A stretch of 64,000 nt of DNA from CAZNPL01 sp964574815 (GTDB lineage Bacteria > Planctomycetota > Phycisphaerae > UBA1845). Below the pieces are notes generated by a model. It saw only the letters and a program-made list of their open reading frames with translations. It did not search any database and was not told where the DNA came from. Numbering within the stretch: position 1 is the first letter of the stretch; every line of letters begins with the position of its first letter. Position numbers and translations under genes: made by a program. The stretch lies in the NCBI GenBank assembly GCA_964574815.1, contig CAZNPL010000003.1:178061-242060 (forward strand), in the 5' to 3' direction. Shown one piece after another: positions 1-8,091 of the stretch.

Positions 1-2
1 TA

Positions 3-818
3 AGAAGGCGAGTCGAGGAACGATTCGAGGCCGTTACGCGCAGGGGTCAGCGCGTGGATTTCGTCACGTTTGTGCCCGACGGCGAGCCGACGCTCGATGC
101 GAGCCTGAGCCGCGAGATCGAGCTGTTGAGGCCGCTTGGTACGCCCATCGCGATCATCTCAAACGCGTCGCTCATCGGGCAAGAGGATGTCCGCGACGAT
201 CTGATGCGGGCCAACTGGGTGTCGCTCAAAGTCGATTCGACGCGAGAGTCGGTATGGCGGCGGATCAACCGGCCCCACCCGAGCTTGCGGCTATCCTCAA
301 TCCTGGATGGCATGCGCTCGTTCGCACGTGCGTTCCGCGGTGAACTCGTGGTTGAGACAATGCTTGTAAAGGGCTTCAATGACGACGAGGAACTGATCGA
401 AGAACTGGCGTGTTTCCTGGCGTCTCTTCGCCCGTCCAAGGCTTATCTGTCGGTTCCGACCCGGCCGCCGGCGTTGCGTTCCGCGGAGCCACCGGATGAA
501 GCAGACGTTATGCGGGCGTATTCGCTGCTAAATGATCGAGTCGATGGCGTGGAGTGCCTGCTCGGTTATGAGGGCAACCGCTTCGCTTGTGGCGGTGACG
601 TGGAAGAGGATCTCCTTGGCATTACGGCGGTCCATCCGATGCGTGAGGATGCGGTCTTGGATCTGCTCAATCGAGCCGATGCCGACTGGTCGGTTGTCGA
701 AAGGCTCCTTGTGTCCGGCCGGCTCACGCAGACGGACTATCGAGGTTCTCGGTTTTATATGCGAGTCCTTCCGAAGTCGTCCGGCGGCTCCAACACCCGC
801 CGCGTTGCCTCCGAGTAA
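3..818 (+). CDS. Radical SAM protein, 5' end cut by window edge
   Basis: The reading frame is open from base 3, so the true start and the CxxxCxxC iron-sulfur motif lie outside the window. The first visible residues continue into VDFVTFVPDGEPTLD, which resembles the TFxGxGEPTL strand that follows the cluster motif in COG0731-like (Tyw1-related) radical SAM enzymes. Further family-like segments are the SNASL strand and VSLKVDS. About 270 residues are visible. The last 70 residues (from about base 600) look like a winged-helix tail, which some members carry. The substrate cannot be inferred. The gene converges on the minus-strand regulator that ends at 829. Fold assignment is fairly sure; function is unknown. 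Confidence 0.72.
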   Translation, partial: RRRVEERFEAVTRRGQRVDFVTFVPDGEPTLDASLSREIELLRPLGTPIAIISNASLIGQEDVRDDLMRANWVSLKVDSTRESVWRRINRPHPSLRLSSILDGMRSFARAFRGELVVETMLVKGFNDDEELIEELACFLASLRPSKAYLSVPTRPPALRSAEPPDEADVMRAYSLLNDRVDGVECLLGYEGNRFACGGDVEEDLLGITAVHPMREDAVLDLLNRADADWSVVERLLVSGRLTQTDYRGSRFYMRVLPKSSGGSNTRRVASE

Positions 819-828
819 ACCGCGATAC

Positions 829-2187
829 TCACAAGCCGTATTCTCGGATCTTACGCTGGAGCGTGCGCACACTGATCCCGAGCAACTTGCTGGCCTCGGT
901 CCGACAACGACCCGTTTCCTCCAGTGCCAATCGGATGGCCTCGCGTTCAAGTTCATCGAGCGACAGCCTCGGCTTCACGATGGACCGGCTCGCTTGGCGT
1001 GGCCGGGCACTTGCAATCGGCTCCGGCAGGTGTGAGACATCGATAACGTCGCCGGTCGAAGTCACAAGGATGCGCTCAAGTGTGTTGCGAAGCTGGCGCA
1101 CGTTGCCCGGCCAAGCGTAGCCCTGCAGTAGCGCAAGGGCTTCGGATGTCACTTCACGCGGGGATTGATCGTTCTCGCTGGCGAGCTGTTTGACAAAGGC
1201 ATGGACCAGGATCGGAATGTCTTCGGGCCGTTCCCGGAGCGGCGGCAGCTCGATCTTGACGACGTTCAAGCGGTAATAGAGGTCCTCGCGGAACTTACCC
1301 TCGGCCACGAGTGCTTCGAGGTCGCAGTTGGTGGACACGACGATGCGCACGTCGACGGGCACCTCTTCGCTTTTGCCGATCGGTGCGACGGTATGGGACT
1401 CGACGCTGCGAAGCAGCTTGCTCTGCAGTCCGAAGGGCATCTCACCGATCTCGTCTATCAAAAGGGTGCCGCCGTTGGCAGACCGGAACTTACCCGCCCG
1501 GCGCCCGGTAGCCCCGGTGAATGCTCCCTTCTCGTGTCCGAACAGCTCGCTTTCGACCAGTGTTTCCGGCAGGGCCGCACAATTCAACGCAACAAAGGGC
1601 CGCTCACGTCGGGCGCTGGTGTAGTGCAGCGCTCGTGCTACGAGTTCCTTGCCGGTGCCACTTTCGCCCACAATGAGCACCGTACTTCGGGTGTCCGCGA
1701 CCATACGAATGGTCTCGAAAACCCGGCGCATGGACTCGCTGGTACCGAGAATGTTGGCGAAGCCGTACTTCTCCTGGAGCTCGCAGTGGAGGGCGGCAAT
1801 CTGAGCTGCAAGATGTGATTTCTCGCAAGCCTGCCGCACCAGGTGGGCCAGCTCGTGCGGATTCGCCGGCTTGGTGACGTAGTGAAAGGCGCCGGACTTC
1901 AATGCACTGACGGCAAGAGTCTCGCTGCCATGGCCGGTCAGCACAATGACGGGCGCGTGCGGGATCTCCTCACGGGCGATGCGGAGCAGTTCGATCCCGT
2001 CCATTCCCGGCATTTCCAGATCCGTCACCATTGCGCAGAAGCCGTCGGTAAAGTGCTCGATCGCCTCCCTCCCGCTTGCAATCGCAATGACATCAAACCC
2101 GTGGTCCTCCAGGAACAACTGGGTTGCTTCCCGGCTCTTCGCTTCGTCCTCGACTAGAAGTACTCTTGGGCGCTCGGTATCGGTCAT
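829..2187 (-). CDS. NtrC-family sigma-54-dependent response regulator
   Basis: A 452-residue activator with the classic three-part layout. The receiver domain (about 8-120) has the phospho-acceptor D56 in MVTDLEMPGMDG and the conserved Lys in YVTKPAN. The AAA+ domain (about 145-385) has Walker A GESGTGKE and the sigma-54 contact loop GAFTGA. A Fis-type helix-turn-helix closes the protein (TEASKLLGISVRTLQRKI). Family knowledge: such proteins bind upstream enhancers and remodel sigma-54 polymerase. Its start overlaps the stop of the kinase gene by 4 bases (ATGA), so the two are co-translated. A sigma-54 promoter and a palindrome lie upstream of this gene set (4094-4179), suggesting autoregulation. 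A second sigma-54 promoter at 29167-29181 is another possible target. Confidence 0.95.
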   Translation of the reverse strand: MTDTERPRVLLVEDEAKSREATQLFLEDHGFDVIAIASGREAIEHFTDGFCAMVTDLEMPGMDGIELLRIAREEIPHAPVIVLTGHGSETLAVSALKSGAFHYVTKPANPHELAHLVRQACEKSHLAAQIAALHCELQEKYGFANILGTSESMRRVFETIRMVADTRSTVLIVGESGTGKELVARALHYTSARRERPFVALNCAALPETLVESELFGHEKGAFTGATGRRAGKFRSANGGTLLIDEIGEMPFGLQSKLLRSVESHTVAPIGKSEEVPVDVRIVVSTNCDLEALVAEGKFREDLYYRLNVVKIELPPLRERPEDIPILVHAFVKQLASENDQSPREVTSEALALLQGYAWPGNVRQLRNTLERILVTSTGDVIDVSHLPEPIASARPRQASRSIVKPRLSLDELEREAIRLALEETGRCRTEASKLLGISVRTLQRKIREYGL

Positions 2188-3506
2188 GAGTCGGTCGCAC
2201 CAGCCTCCTGGTGGCTACGCAGTCTCAGCGCTTTCCGTCTCGCGGCGCTGGCGACCGGCAGGCAAACGGAGAAGCTTGTACCCTTGCCCGGCTGAGAATC
2301 AACGCCTATGTTGCCACCGGCCGCGTCGACGATCCTCTTGACGATCGCGAGTCCCATCCCGTTCCCTGCCGGCTTGGTGGAGTAGAAAGCGTCGAAAATG
2401 CGCCGGAGCTTGTCGTCCGGAATGCCGCATCCGGTGTCACACACGCTGAAACAGACGTCGCGTGTGAGCGGCTCGTTAACAATGCGTACTGTCATCGCAC
2501 CGCCGTCGGGCATCGAGTCCGCCGCATTCTGAGCCAGATTCAGCAGCACCTGACGAAGTTTCCGACGGTCGATGATTACATTCAATGTGTCAGCGCTGGG
2601 CTCGACTTCCACGTTTGTTTCGATTCTCTGCTCGTTGAATTCAGGTTTGAGAAAGTCAACGACCTCGCGTGCCAATTCGGCCAGGTTCAGCTCCTCGGGC
2701 TTGTCGGCCGGGGGGCGACCGTAGGCCAGAAATGCGCTGACGACATCCTGAAGGCGCAGAACTTCGCTCTCCAGGTGCTCGAGCTGCTTCATGGCCACGT
2801 CAAGTTGGGGCTTATCCGGCCTGTTCATCCGGGAGCGGATCACTTCAACCTGCATGCGCATGGCATTGAGCGGGTTGCGCACCTCGTGCGCGAGGCCGCT
2901 GGCAAGTTTGCCGACTTCCGCCATGCGCGTCGCCTCTTCGGCACGCTTGCGGTCGGTCAGATCACGCCCGATCGCCGAGGCGCCGGTGATTCTGCCGGAA
3001 GCGTCGACAATGGGCGATAACGAGACCGACACGGTCACCCGCTCCCCGTCCTTTCTGAGCCGCTCCGTCTCGTGATGCTGAATGCGCTCGCCGCGGCCGA
3101 TGCGGCTCAGCATGTTCGCGAGCTCTTCCCGAAGATCGGGTGGCACCAGAAGTGAAATTGGACGGCCTTTGACCTCATCGGGCGTGTATCCGTAAAGGCG
3201 TTCGGCCCCCTTGTTCCAACTGGTGATCGTTCCGTCGAGGGTCTTGCCCACGATGGCGTCGTCGGAGGACTCGACAATGGCGGCGAGCTGGCGCTGATCG
3301 CGGTCGGCTCGTTTGCGTTCGAAGTACAGTAGAACGGCGGTGACGGCTACGAAGGCGCCGTTTCTCAGTATCTCCGTGTGGAGCAGCAACTCCGGATCGT
3401 CCGTCAAGGTCGCAAGCAGCCAGTCCGATACAAAAAACCAGGTGCCTGCAACCAGCACATACAGGCCCGCAATACGACCTGCAGAGTCAAGGGCAAATGA
3501 CCTCAT
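2184..3506 (-). CDS. PAS-containing membrane sensor histidine kinase
   Basis: A 440-residue kinase. Two hydrophobic segments at about 10-35 and 47-62 flank a very short extracytoplasmic loop, so the signal is probably sensed in the membrane or cytoplasm. A PAS domain spans about 71-190 (IVESSDDAIVGKTLDGTI, then a PAC-like segment). The dimerisation box LAHEVRNPLNAM carries the phospho-acceptor H207. The ATPase domain shows the N box (NLAQNAADSMPDGG), G1 (DTGCGIP) and G2 (GNGMGLAI). It overlaps the NtrC-type partner by 4 bases, making a cognate pair very likely. A single-domain receiver lies 143 bases upstream on the same strand. The input signal is unknown. Confidence 0.94.
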   Translation of the reverse strand: MRSFALDSAGRIAGLYVLVAGTWFFVSDWLLATLTDDPELLLHTEILRNGAFVAVTAVLLYFERKRADRDQRQLAAIVESSDDAIVGKTLDGTITSWNKGAERLYGYTPDEVKGRPISLLVPPDLREELANMLSRIGRGERIQHHETERLRKDGERVTVSVSLSPIVDASGRITGASAIGRDLTDRKRAEEATRMAEVGKLASGLAHEVRNPLNAMRMQVEVIRSRMNRPDKPQLDVAMKQLEHLESEVLRLQDVVSAFLAYGRPPADKPEELNLAELAREVVDFLKPEFNEQRIETNVEVEPSADTLNVIIDRRKLRQVLLNLAQNAADSMPDGGAMTVRIVNEPLTRDVCFSVCDTGCGIPDDKLRRIFDAFYSTKPAGNGMGLAIVKRIVDAAGGNIGVDSQPGKGTSFSVCLPVASAARRKALRLRSHQEAGATDS

Positions 3507-3649
3507 GATTGGGCCTCCCGCGTCCCACGCCGGGGCACATCCCGAGTGCGCAGAATCGCATTTTCGGGCTCCTTACCCGTCGGCGTCAAATGGCGATGCG
3601 GAGGGAGCGCGGCGGTGGCTTCCCTGTGGCGGTAGCACCTCGCGTCAAG

Positions 3650-4015
3650 TCAGGAATGCTTGACGACACTGTTGGAAATGGCTCCGAGCAGTTCGTCCGG
3701 AGCGACGGGTTTGGGCAGGAACAAACGGGCCCCGAGTACAAAGCTTCGCTCCTTCACCTGCGGTGAATCATCGGCGCTGATGACAATCGCCGGGATGGGC
3801 CTGATCCGCGTTCTCGCCTCGCGTACCAACGTGAAGCCGTCCAGATCAGGCATGTGCACATCGATGATCGCAACGTCGATGTCGCAGGAACAAAGCAAGT
3901 CCAGGCCCTGTCGGCCGTTGAATGCCTTGATCGCGCGGTGGCCGTGATCCTCCAGGTAGAGAGCGACCGCCTCGACAAAAGCATGGTCGTCGTCAACGAT
4001 CATTACTCTGGACAT
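3650..4015 (-). CDS. Single-domain response regulator (CheY-like receiver)
   Basis: A 121-residue receiver with no output domain. The acidic pocket is at VDDD (8-10), the phospho-acceptor D52 is in IIDVHMPDLDG, and the switch Ser and Lys are in VISAD and FLPKPVA. It is first in the minus-strand regulatory set. Its start codon is about 67 bases downstream of the start site expected from the sigma-54 promoter at 4094-4108. Single-domain receivers commonly act as phosphate sinks or relay proteins for a neighbouring kinase; that role is inferred from position here. Length and motifs are normal for the family. Confidence 0.9.
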   Translation of the reverse strand: MSRVMIVDDDHAFVEAVALYLEDHGHRAIKAFNGRQGLDLLCSCDIDVAIIDVHMPDLDGFTLVREARTRIRPIPAIVISADDSPQVKERSFVLGARLFLPKPVAPDELLGAISNSVVKHS

Positions 4016-4093
4016 GGAATCTACCTACGCAACCCAAGCGATGCTGCACAGCGCCTCCGGCCGTCCGACTTGCCGGCGGCCATCGAAGTCAGG

Positions 4094-4108
4094 GCAAGCG
4101 CTGTGCCA
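4094..4108 (-). promoter_or_regulatory. Sigma-54 promoter of the receiver/kinase/activator set
   Basis: Read on the minus strand the site is TGGCACAGCGCTTGC, an exact match to TGGCAC-N5-TTGC with the invariant GG and GC 10 bases apart. The predicted start site is near 4082, giving a leader of about 67 bases before the receiver gene at 4015. The downstream set encodes a sigma-54 activator, which fits autoregulation. Activity is inferred from sequence only. Confidence 0.7.
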
Positions 4109-4156
4109 GTCAAAAGCGGTGCCGACTTGACCGCATGACTCCTTGGAACGACGAAC

Positions 4157-4179
4157 GCTCCGGACAAGATGTCCGGAGC
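4157..4179. promoter_or_regulatory. Perfect palindrome, candidate enhancer for the NtrC-type regulator
   Basis: GCTCCGGACA, a 3-base spacer, then TGTCCGGAGC: a perfect 10-bp inverted repeat. Its centre lies about 86 bases upstream of the start site predicted for the leftward sigma-54 promoter and about 148 bases upstream of that for the rightward candidate. Both distances are normal for sigma-54 enhancers. Binding by the window's own NtrC-type protein is inference. Confidence 0.55.
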
Positions 4180-4289
4180 AGCGTGGGGCTGGCCAATCTG
4201 GCCGGGCTTGGCCGTGCTGCGCCGCACACATTCCAGGCCTCACCGTGATTCTGAAGCCCTGAGCACGAGTTTCTGTCAACGGTTGTGCG

Positions 4290-4304
4290 TGGCACTCAGG
4301 ATGC
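4290..4304 (+). promoter_or_regulatory. Possible divergent sigma-54 promoter toward mrp
   Basis: TGGCACTCAGGATGC keeps the perfect -24 hexamer and the GG-N10-GC spacing; only the first base of TTGC is changed to A. It would give a leader of about 265 bases before mrp at 4582. It is weaker than the leftward site, and its plausibility comes mostly from sharing the palindrome at 4157-4179. Confidence 0.35.
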
Positions 4305-4581
4305 TATCGGTCAGTGAGATAAGTCCGCCTCGGTGTATGAGCGGACGTTCGCATGGAGTCTCGAGGTGACGCCGACGGCTTAAACATGCAGCCAGCGGTC
4401 GGCCGTATTGCGCCCCTGGGAAGACGTCCCGGCCCGCGGTGAGAACCGCAGCGATTTCGGGCTTGCTTGTCGCCAATTTACCAGGTGTGCACCGGAGCGC
4501 CTCGACACTCCGAATGACGACACAGAAAGCCCGGGACCTTCGGGATTTTCCGGTGGGACCAGGTGCAGACTGGAGACTCAC

Positions 4582-5592
4582 ATGGCGCCCAATCCTGAGC
4601 ATCGTGGTGTTGCAGCTGAAAGCGTGCAAGCCTCGGCGGAGAAAACCGGCAGCAGCGCACGGGAAGGGAGAAAGAACTCGGCTGAATCGGAGCCTCACTC
4701 CGACCGCGCCACCCAATCGCACAACGAAAAAGGACCTCGCCAAGTTGACTCCGCCCAGGAGGCTGCGGACAGGGAGCGGCTGGAGAGACGTCTGTCCCGA
4801 ATCCATCACAAGATCCTCGTACTATCCGGCAAGGGGGGTGTCGGCAAGAGTACCGTTGCCGCGAACCTGGCCGCCTCGCTCGCGCAGGCGGGCAAAAGAG
4901 TGGGGTTGCTCGATGTCGATGTTCACGGTCCCAGCATCCCGAAACTGTTGGGACTTACCGGACGCGAAATCGTCGGCGATTCCGATGGAATACGGCCTGT
5001 GAGGACGAAGGACAATCTGGCCGTCATGTCGATCGGATTCCTTTTGCGCGGGAGTGGTGACGCGGTGATCTGGCGAGGCCCCCTGAAGCACGGCGTGATC
5101 CGCCAGTTTCTCCGGGATGTCACGTGGGGTGAGTTGGACTACCTCGTCGTGGACTCTCCTCCTGGCACCGGCGACGAGCCCCTTTCGGTCGCGCAACTCG
5201 TGGGCTCAGGAGCCGGCGCGGTGCTCGTCACGACGCCGCAGGACCTGGCGATCGCAGATGTGCGGCGTTGCGTCTCATTCTGCCGCACCGTGTCGCTGCC
5301 CGTTATTGGCATCGTGGAAAACATGAGCGGCCTTGTATGCCCCAAGTGTGGCGAGCGCATCGATGTGTTCATGGCCGGCGGGGGGAGAGCCTTGGCTGAT
5401 GAGACGAAGGTTCCCTTCCTTGGGTCGGTTCCGATCGATCCGAAGATCGCGTCATCCGGTGACGCAGGAACGCCTTTCGTTGAAGCGCGGGAAGATGCGC
5501 CCAGCGAAAGGGCATTTGCCCAGATTGTTCGCGCCATCACGACTCAAAGGGAGTGCACTTCCGCCAAGTCGGCCGGGACGGTCCGGACATAG
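4582..5592 (+). CDS. mrp: Mrp/NBP35-family iron-sulfur cluster carrier ATPase
   Basis: A 336-residue P-loop ATPase. The deviant Walker A GKGGVGKST is at 83-91, DVHGPSIPKLLG follows, and the switch segment is VVDSPPGTGDEPL. A CPKCG pair near residue 256 is the cysteine pair that bridges a cluster in the dimer of this family. Instead of the usual DUF59 domain, residues 1-75 are charged and low in complexity. I chose the ATG at 4582 because GGAG lies 6 bases before it; the frame is open further upstream but does not look coding. Known family role: holding and handing over iron-sulfur clusters in the cytosol. It begins the plus-strand set that includes the MBL hydrolase and Thi4. Confidence 0.9.
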   Translation: MAPNPEHRGVAAESVQASAEKTGSSAREGRKNSAESEPHSDRATQSHNEKGPRQVDSAQEAADRERLERRLSRIHHKILVLSGKGGVGKSTVAANLAASLAQAGKRVGLLDVDVHGPSIPKLLGLTGREIVGDSDGIRPVRTKDNLAVMSIGFLLRGSGDAVIWRGPLKHGVIRQFLRDVTWGELDYLVVDSPPGTGDEPLSVAQLVGSGAGAVLVTTPQDLAIADVRRCVSFCRTVSLPVIGIVENMSGLVCPKCGERIDVFMAGGGRALADETKVPFLGSVPIDPKIASSGDAGTPFVEAREDAPSERAFAQIVRAITTQRECTSAKSAGTVRT

Positions 5593-5799
5593 ACCAAGCC
5601 TTGGCGTGGAGAGTGGGCGTTGCCACCATGGTTGCGAAGAATCGAAGCCCGTACGAGTATTTACCGGAGCATGAGGGACCGGCCCGGAGGTTTGCAGCGC
5701 TGAACCGCAAGCGCTTTGCCGTAGCGACCGGCGCATGCGCCTCGCGCCAGGCCTTCACCACTCGTCGGCACAATATCCGGCAAATGGCGGAGACCGCCC
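5593..5799 (+). other. Intergenic gap, one doubtful small frame
   Basis: A frame from an ATG at 5628 could encode about 60 residues and would overlap the thioesterase start. It matches no family I recognise and has only a poor ribosome site, so I do not call it. Nothing else is visible here. Confidence 0.4.
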
Positions 5800-6258
5800 G
5801 TGGAATCTGAGGCCAACCAAGTTCTTCCGCCCGGAATCCGGTCCGAAGCGCATCAGAACTGCGTTGTTTGCGGTACAGCCAACAACCGCGGCTTGCGGAT
5901 CGAGTTCCACGCGTCGGAGGACGGGAGCGTACACGCCAGTTTTGATTGCACGAAGGCCTACGAGGGATATTCGAACGTCCTCCATGGCGGAGTAGTCTCC
6001 GCGCTCCTTGACGGGGCGATGACGAACTGCCTGTTCGCACATGGACATCCCGGCGTCACTGCCGAACTCGTCGTGCGTTTTCGGCACCCCGTCCGGACCG
6101 GCGTCCCGGTGACCGTGCGGGCGTGGATAGAGCGCTGCGCTCCGCCCTTGCATGTGCTCAAAGCGGAGCTGGTGCAGGACGAACAGATCAGGGCGACGGC
6201 ATCGGGCAAATTCCTGCGACAGGAGCGTCTCGAAGCGGAGGGTCTTTCGGTCCGATGA
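5800..6258 (+). CDS. PaaI-like hotdog thioesterase
   Basis: A 152-residue hotdog-fold protein starting at GTG, with GGCGGAGA as ribosome site. The helix motif LHGGVVSALLDGAMTNC carries the HGG and the acidic residue typical of PaaI-type acyl-CoA thioesterases; TAELVVRFRHPV is the following strand. An N-terminal CVVCGTANNRGLRI segment is common in this subgroup and could bind a metal, although it has only two cysteines. The protein would hydrolyse an acyl- or aryl-CoA thioester in the cytosol; the substrate is not predictable. The stop overlaps the start of the MBL hydrolase (ATGA), so the two are translationally coupled. Confidence 0.82.
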   Translation: MESEANQVLPPGIRSEAHQNCVVCGTANNRGLRIEFHASEDGSVHASFDCTKAYEGYSNVLHGGVVSALLDGAMTNCLFAHGHPGVTAELVVRFRHPVRTGVPVTVRAWIERCAPPLHVLKAELVQDEQIRATASGKFLRQERLEAEGLSVR

Positions 6259-7100
6259 GTCACGTCGTTCGTATGACCGTGCTTGTAAACAACAGCGTGC
6301 AACGGCGCGGCTTGTTGGCGGAGCACGGTTTCGCGTTATGGATTGAAGTTGGCGGCCGGCATTTGTTACTCGATACGGGCCAAGGGGCCGTCTTGGCACA
6401 CAATGCCCGGGAGTTGAATGTCCGTTTACAGCAAACTGACGCGGTCGTCCTGAGCCACGGACACTACGATCACACCGGTGGACTGGCTGCGGTGTTGCAG
6501 GCCGCGCCGAAAGCCAGCGTGTACGCCCACCCGGCCGCACTCCTGCCAAAGTACACGCGACGCCCCGACGGAACATGCCGCGCCATCGGCATTCCTCCTC
6601 CATCAGAAAGCGCTGTTGCCGAGCATGAGGATACGTGCATATGGACGAAGAGTTCCACAGGAATTGCAAGCGGGATATTTGTGACCGGAGAGATTCCGCG
6701 CCGCACCAACTATGAGGATACGGGCGGACCGTTTTTTACTGATCCGGATTGTCGCGAACCGGATTCTCTGCCTGATGATCAGGCGATGTTCTTCGAGTGC
6801 CGCCCCGGAACCGTGGTCGCGCTGGGATGTGGCCACGCGGGAGTCGTCAACACGCTTCAATACGTGCGAGGACTTACGGGGGGGAAACCGATCTATGCGG
6901 TCATCGGCGGCATGCACCTTGTCACGGCATCACCCGAACGCTTGAGCCGGACGGTCGAGGACCTTCGCGAACTCGATGTGCAGCGACTCGGGCCGGCCCA
7001 CTGCACCGGTCCGGCGGCGGTCGTGGAGCTGTGGAATGCGTTTCCCGGCAGGTGCTTTGCATGCCCTGTCGGAACGAGCATGGAATTTATGGTCGCTTAA
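6255..7100 (+). CDS. MBL-fold metallohydrolase, COG1237 type
   Basis: A 281-residue metallo-beta-lactamase-fold protein. The metal motif is SHGHYDHTGGL (HxHxDH), with further ligands in CGHAGVVNTL and GGMHL. The sequence LLLDTGQGAVLAHNARELNV is characteristic of the COG1237 subgroup, which includes the RFA-P (methanopterin side-chain) synthase-like proteins. The actual reaction in bacteria is usually unknown. The start ATG overlaps the thioesterase stop by four bases. Association with an Mrp ATPase and a sulfide-type Thi4 suggests anaerobic sulfur, iron or cofactor metabolism, but that is inference. Confidence 0.87.
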   Translation: MSHVVRMTVLVNNSVQRRGLLAEHGFALWIEVGGRHLLLDTGQGAVLAHNARELNVRLQQTDAVVLSHGHYDHTGGLAAVLQAAPKASVYAHPAALLPKYTRRPDGTCRAIGIPPPSESAVAEHEDTCIWTKSSTGIASGIFVTGEIPRRTNYEDTGGPFFTDPDCREPDSLPDDQAMFFECRPGTVVALGCGHAGVVNTLQYVRGLTGGKPIYAVIGGMHLVTASPERLSRTVEDLRELDVQRLGPAHCTGPAAVVELWNAFPGRCFACPVGTSMEFMVA

Positions 7101-7258
7101 GCACTATGCATCCAAGCAGGGAAGGCGGCCCGCAGGCATGCAATGAACATAAGGAAAACATACGGAATACTTTGGGGGGCCTGCCCACGGAAGAACTGGT
7201 TTGCCTCCGTTGGCAATGAGAAGGCACATATCGAGCTGCCTTGGGGGCGTGGGAAGTG

Positions 7259-8035
7259 ATGAAGGATTGGGACGAGACGGAGATCTCCAGAGCGATCGTC
7301 AGTGCCTACGCCAGCAGGCTGAATGATTGCATCGTGAGCGACGTGCTGGTTGTCGGGGCCGGACCGTCAGGCATGTTGGCCGGTCTGTCTCTCGCCCGAC
7401 GGGGTTTCAAGGTGACGCTTGTAGAGAAGCGGCTGTCTCCAGGCGGAGGCCTGTGGGGAGGGGCCATGGGCATGAACCAGATTGTGGTGGAGGACAATGC
7501 GCTCCCGCTGCTTGAAGAGGTCGGAGCTCGACATGAGTCCTGGCGCGGCGCTTTGCACACAGCCGACGCCGTTGAGTTGGCGGCCGGCCTTTGCTTCAAG
7601 GCGGCTCAGGCCGGCGTAGTGATGCTGAATCTGGTGACCGTCGAGGATGTGTGCGTCCGTCAGGGGCAAGTTATGGGGGCGGTCGTGAATCGTAGCGTGC
7701 TCGGCGAATCGCTTCCGATAGACCCGGTTGTGCTCTCTGCCAAGGCTACGATCGACGCGACGGGGCATGAGGCGGTTGTGGTGCAGGCCCTTGGCCGAAG
7801 GGGGCTGCTGGCGAATATCGGGACCGCCCAAGCACACGGCGAAGGGCCGATGGACGCCGCCGCCGGAGAGGCGTTTGTCGTTGAGAACGTTGCGGAAGTA
7901 TTCCCGGGGCTCTGGGTCACCGGCATGAGCGTTTGCGCGACGTTCGGTGGACCGCGCATGGGTCCGGTTTTCGGCGGGATGCTTCGCTCAGGGAGGCGCG
8001 TGGCCGACCTCGTAGCGGCCGCCCTGGCGGAGTAG
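7259..8035 (+). CDS. thi4: Thi4-family thiazole synthase, archaeal (sulfide-dependent) type
   Basis: A 258-residue FAD/NAD-binding protein. The dinucleotide motif VVGAGPSGMLAG is followed by GGGLWGGAMGMNQIVVE, the Thi4 signature. The segment IDATGHEAVVVQAL lines up with the archaeal IDATGHD region and has no cysteine where yeast THI4 sacrifices its own. Archaeal enzymes are catalytic and use free sulfide with iron, so this protein should too. The end RMGPVFGGMLRSG matches the family. I prefer the ATG at 7259 over the TTG at 7241 because it gives the usual length. It makes the thiazole part of thiamin in the cytosol. No TPP riboswitch is visible upstream. Confidence 0.88.
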   Translation: MKDWDETEISRAIVSAYASRLNDCIVSDVLVVGAGPSGMLAGLSLARRGFKVTLVEKRLSPGGGLWGGAMGMNQIVVEDNALPLLEEVGARHESWRGALHTADAVELAAGLCFKAAQAGVVMLNLVTVEDVCVRQGQVMGAVVNRSVLGESLPIDPVVLSAKATIDATGHEAVVVQALGRRGLLANIGTAQAHGEGPMDAAAGEAFVVENVAEVFPGLWVTGMSVCATFGGPRMGPVFGGMLRSGRRVADLVAAALAE

Positions 8036-8091
8036 CTCGTATCGCCAAGGGAATTGTGGCGCTGCATCGGTGGTGGGGTGTCGCGAGACCA

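Larger units (their letters stand above)
4016..4581. other. Divergent regulatory region, no gene
   Basis: 566 bases between the receiver gene (minus) and mrp (plus). I see no credible coding frame; the open frame upstream of mrp is arginine/serine-rich and unlike a protein domain. The region holds a consensus sigma-54 promoter facing left, a perfect 10-bp inverted repeat, and a near-consensus sigma-54 promoter facing right, each listed separately. Confidence 0.7.

Noticed and set aside
4408..4581. N-terminal extension of the Mrp protein
   Set aside because: Residues before the ATG at 4582 do not resemble DUF59 or any domain, and a good ribosome site precedes the ATG.
5628..5810. 60-codon frame between mrp and the thioesterase
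   Set aside because: No family match, weak ribosome site, and it overlaps the thioesterase start.
7101..7258. TPP riboswitch before thi4
   Set aside because: The conserved CUGAGA and ACCUGAUC core strings are not present.
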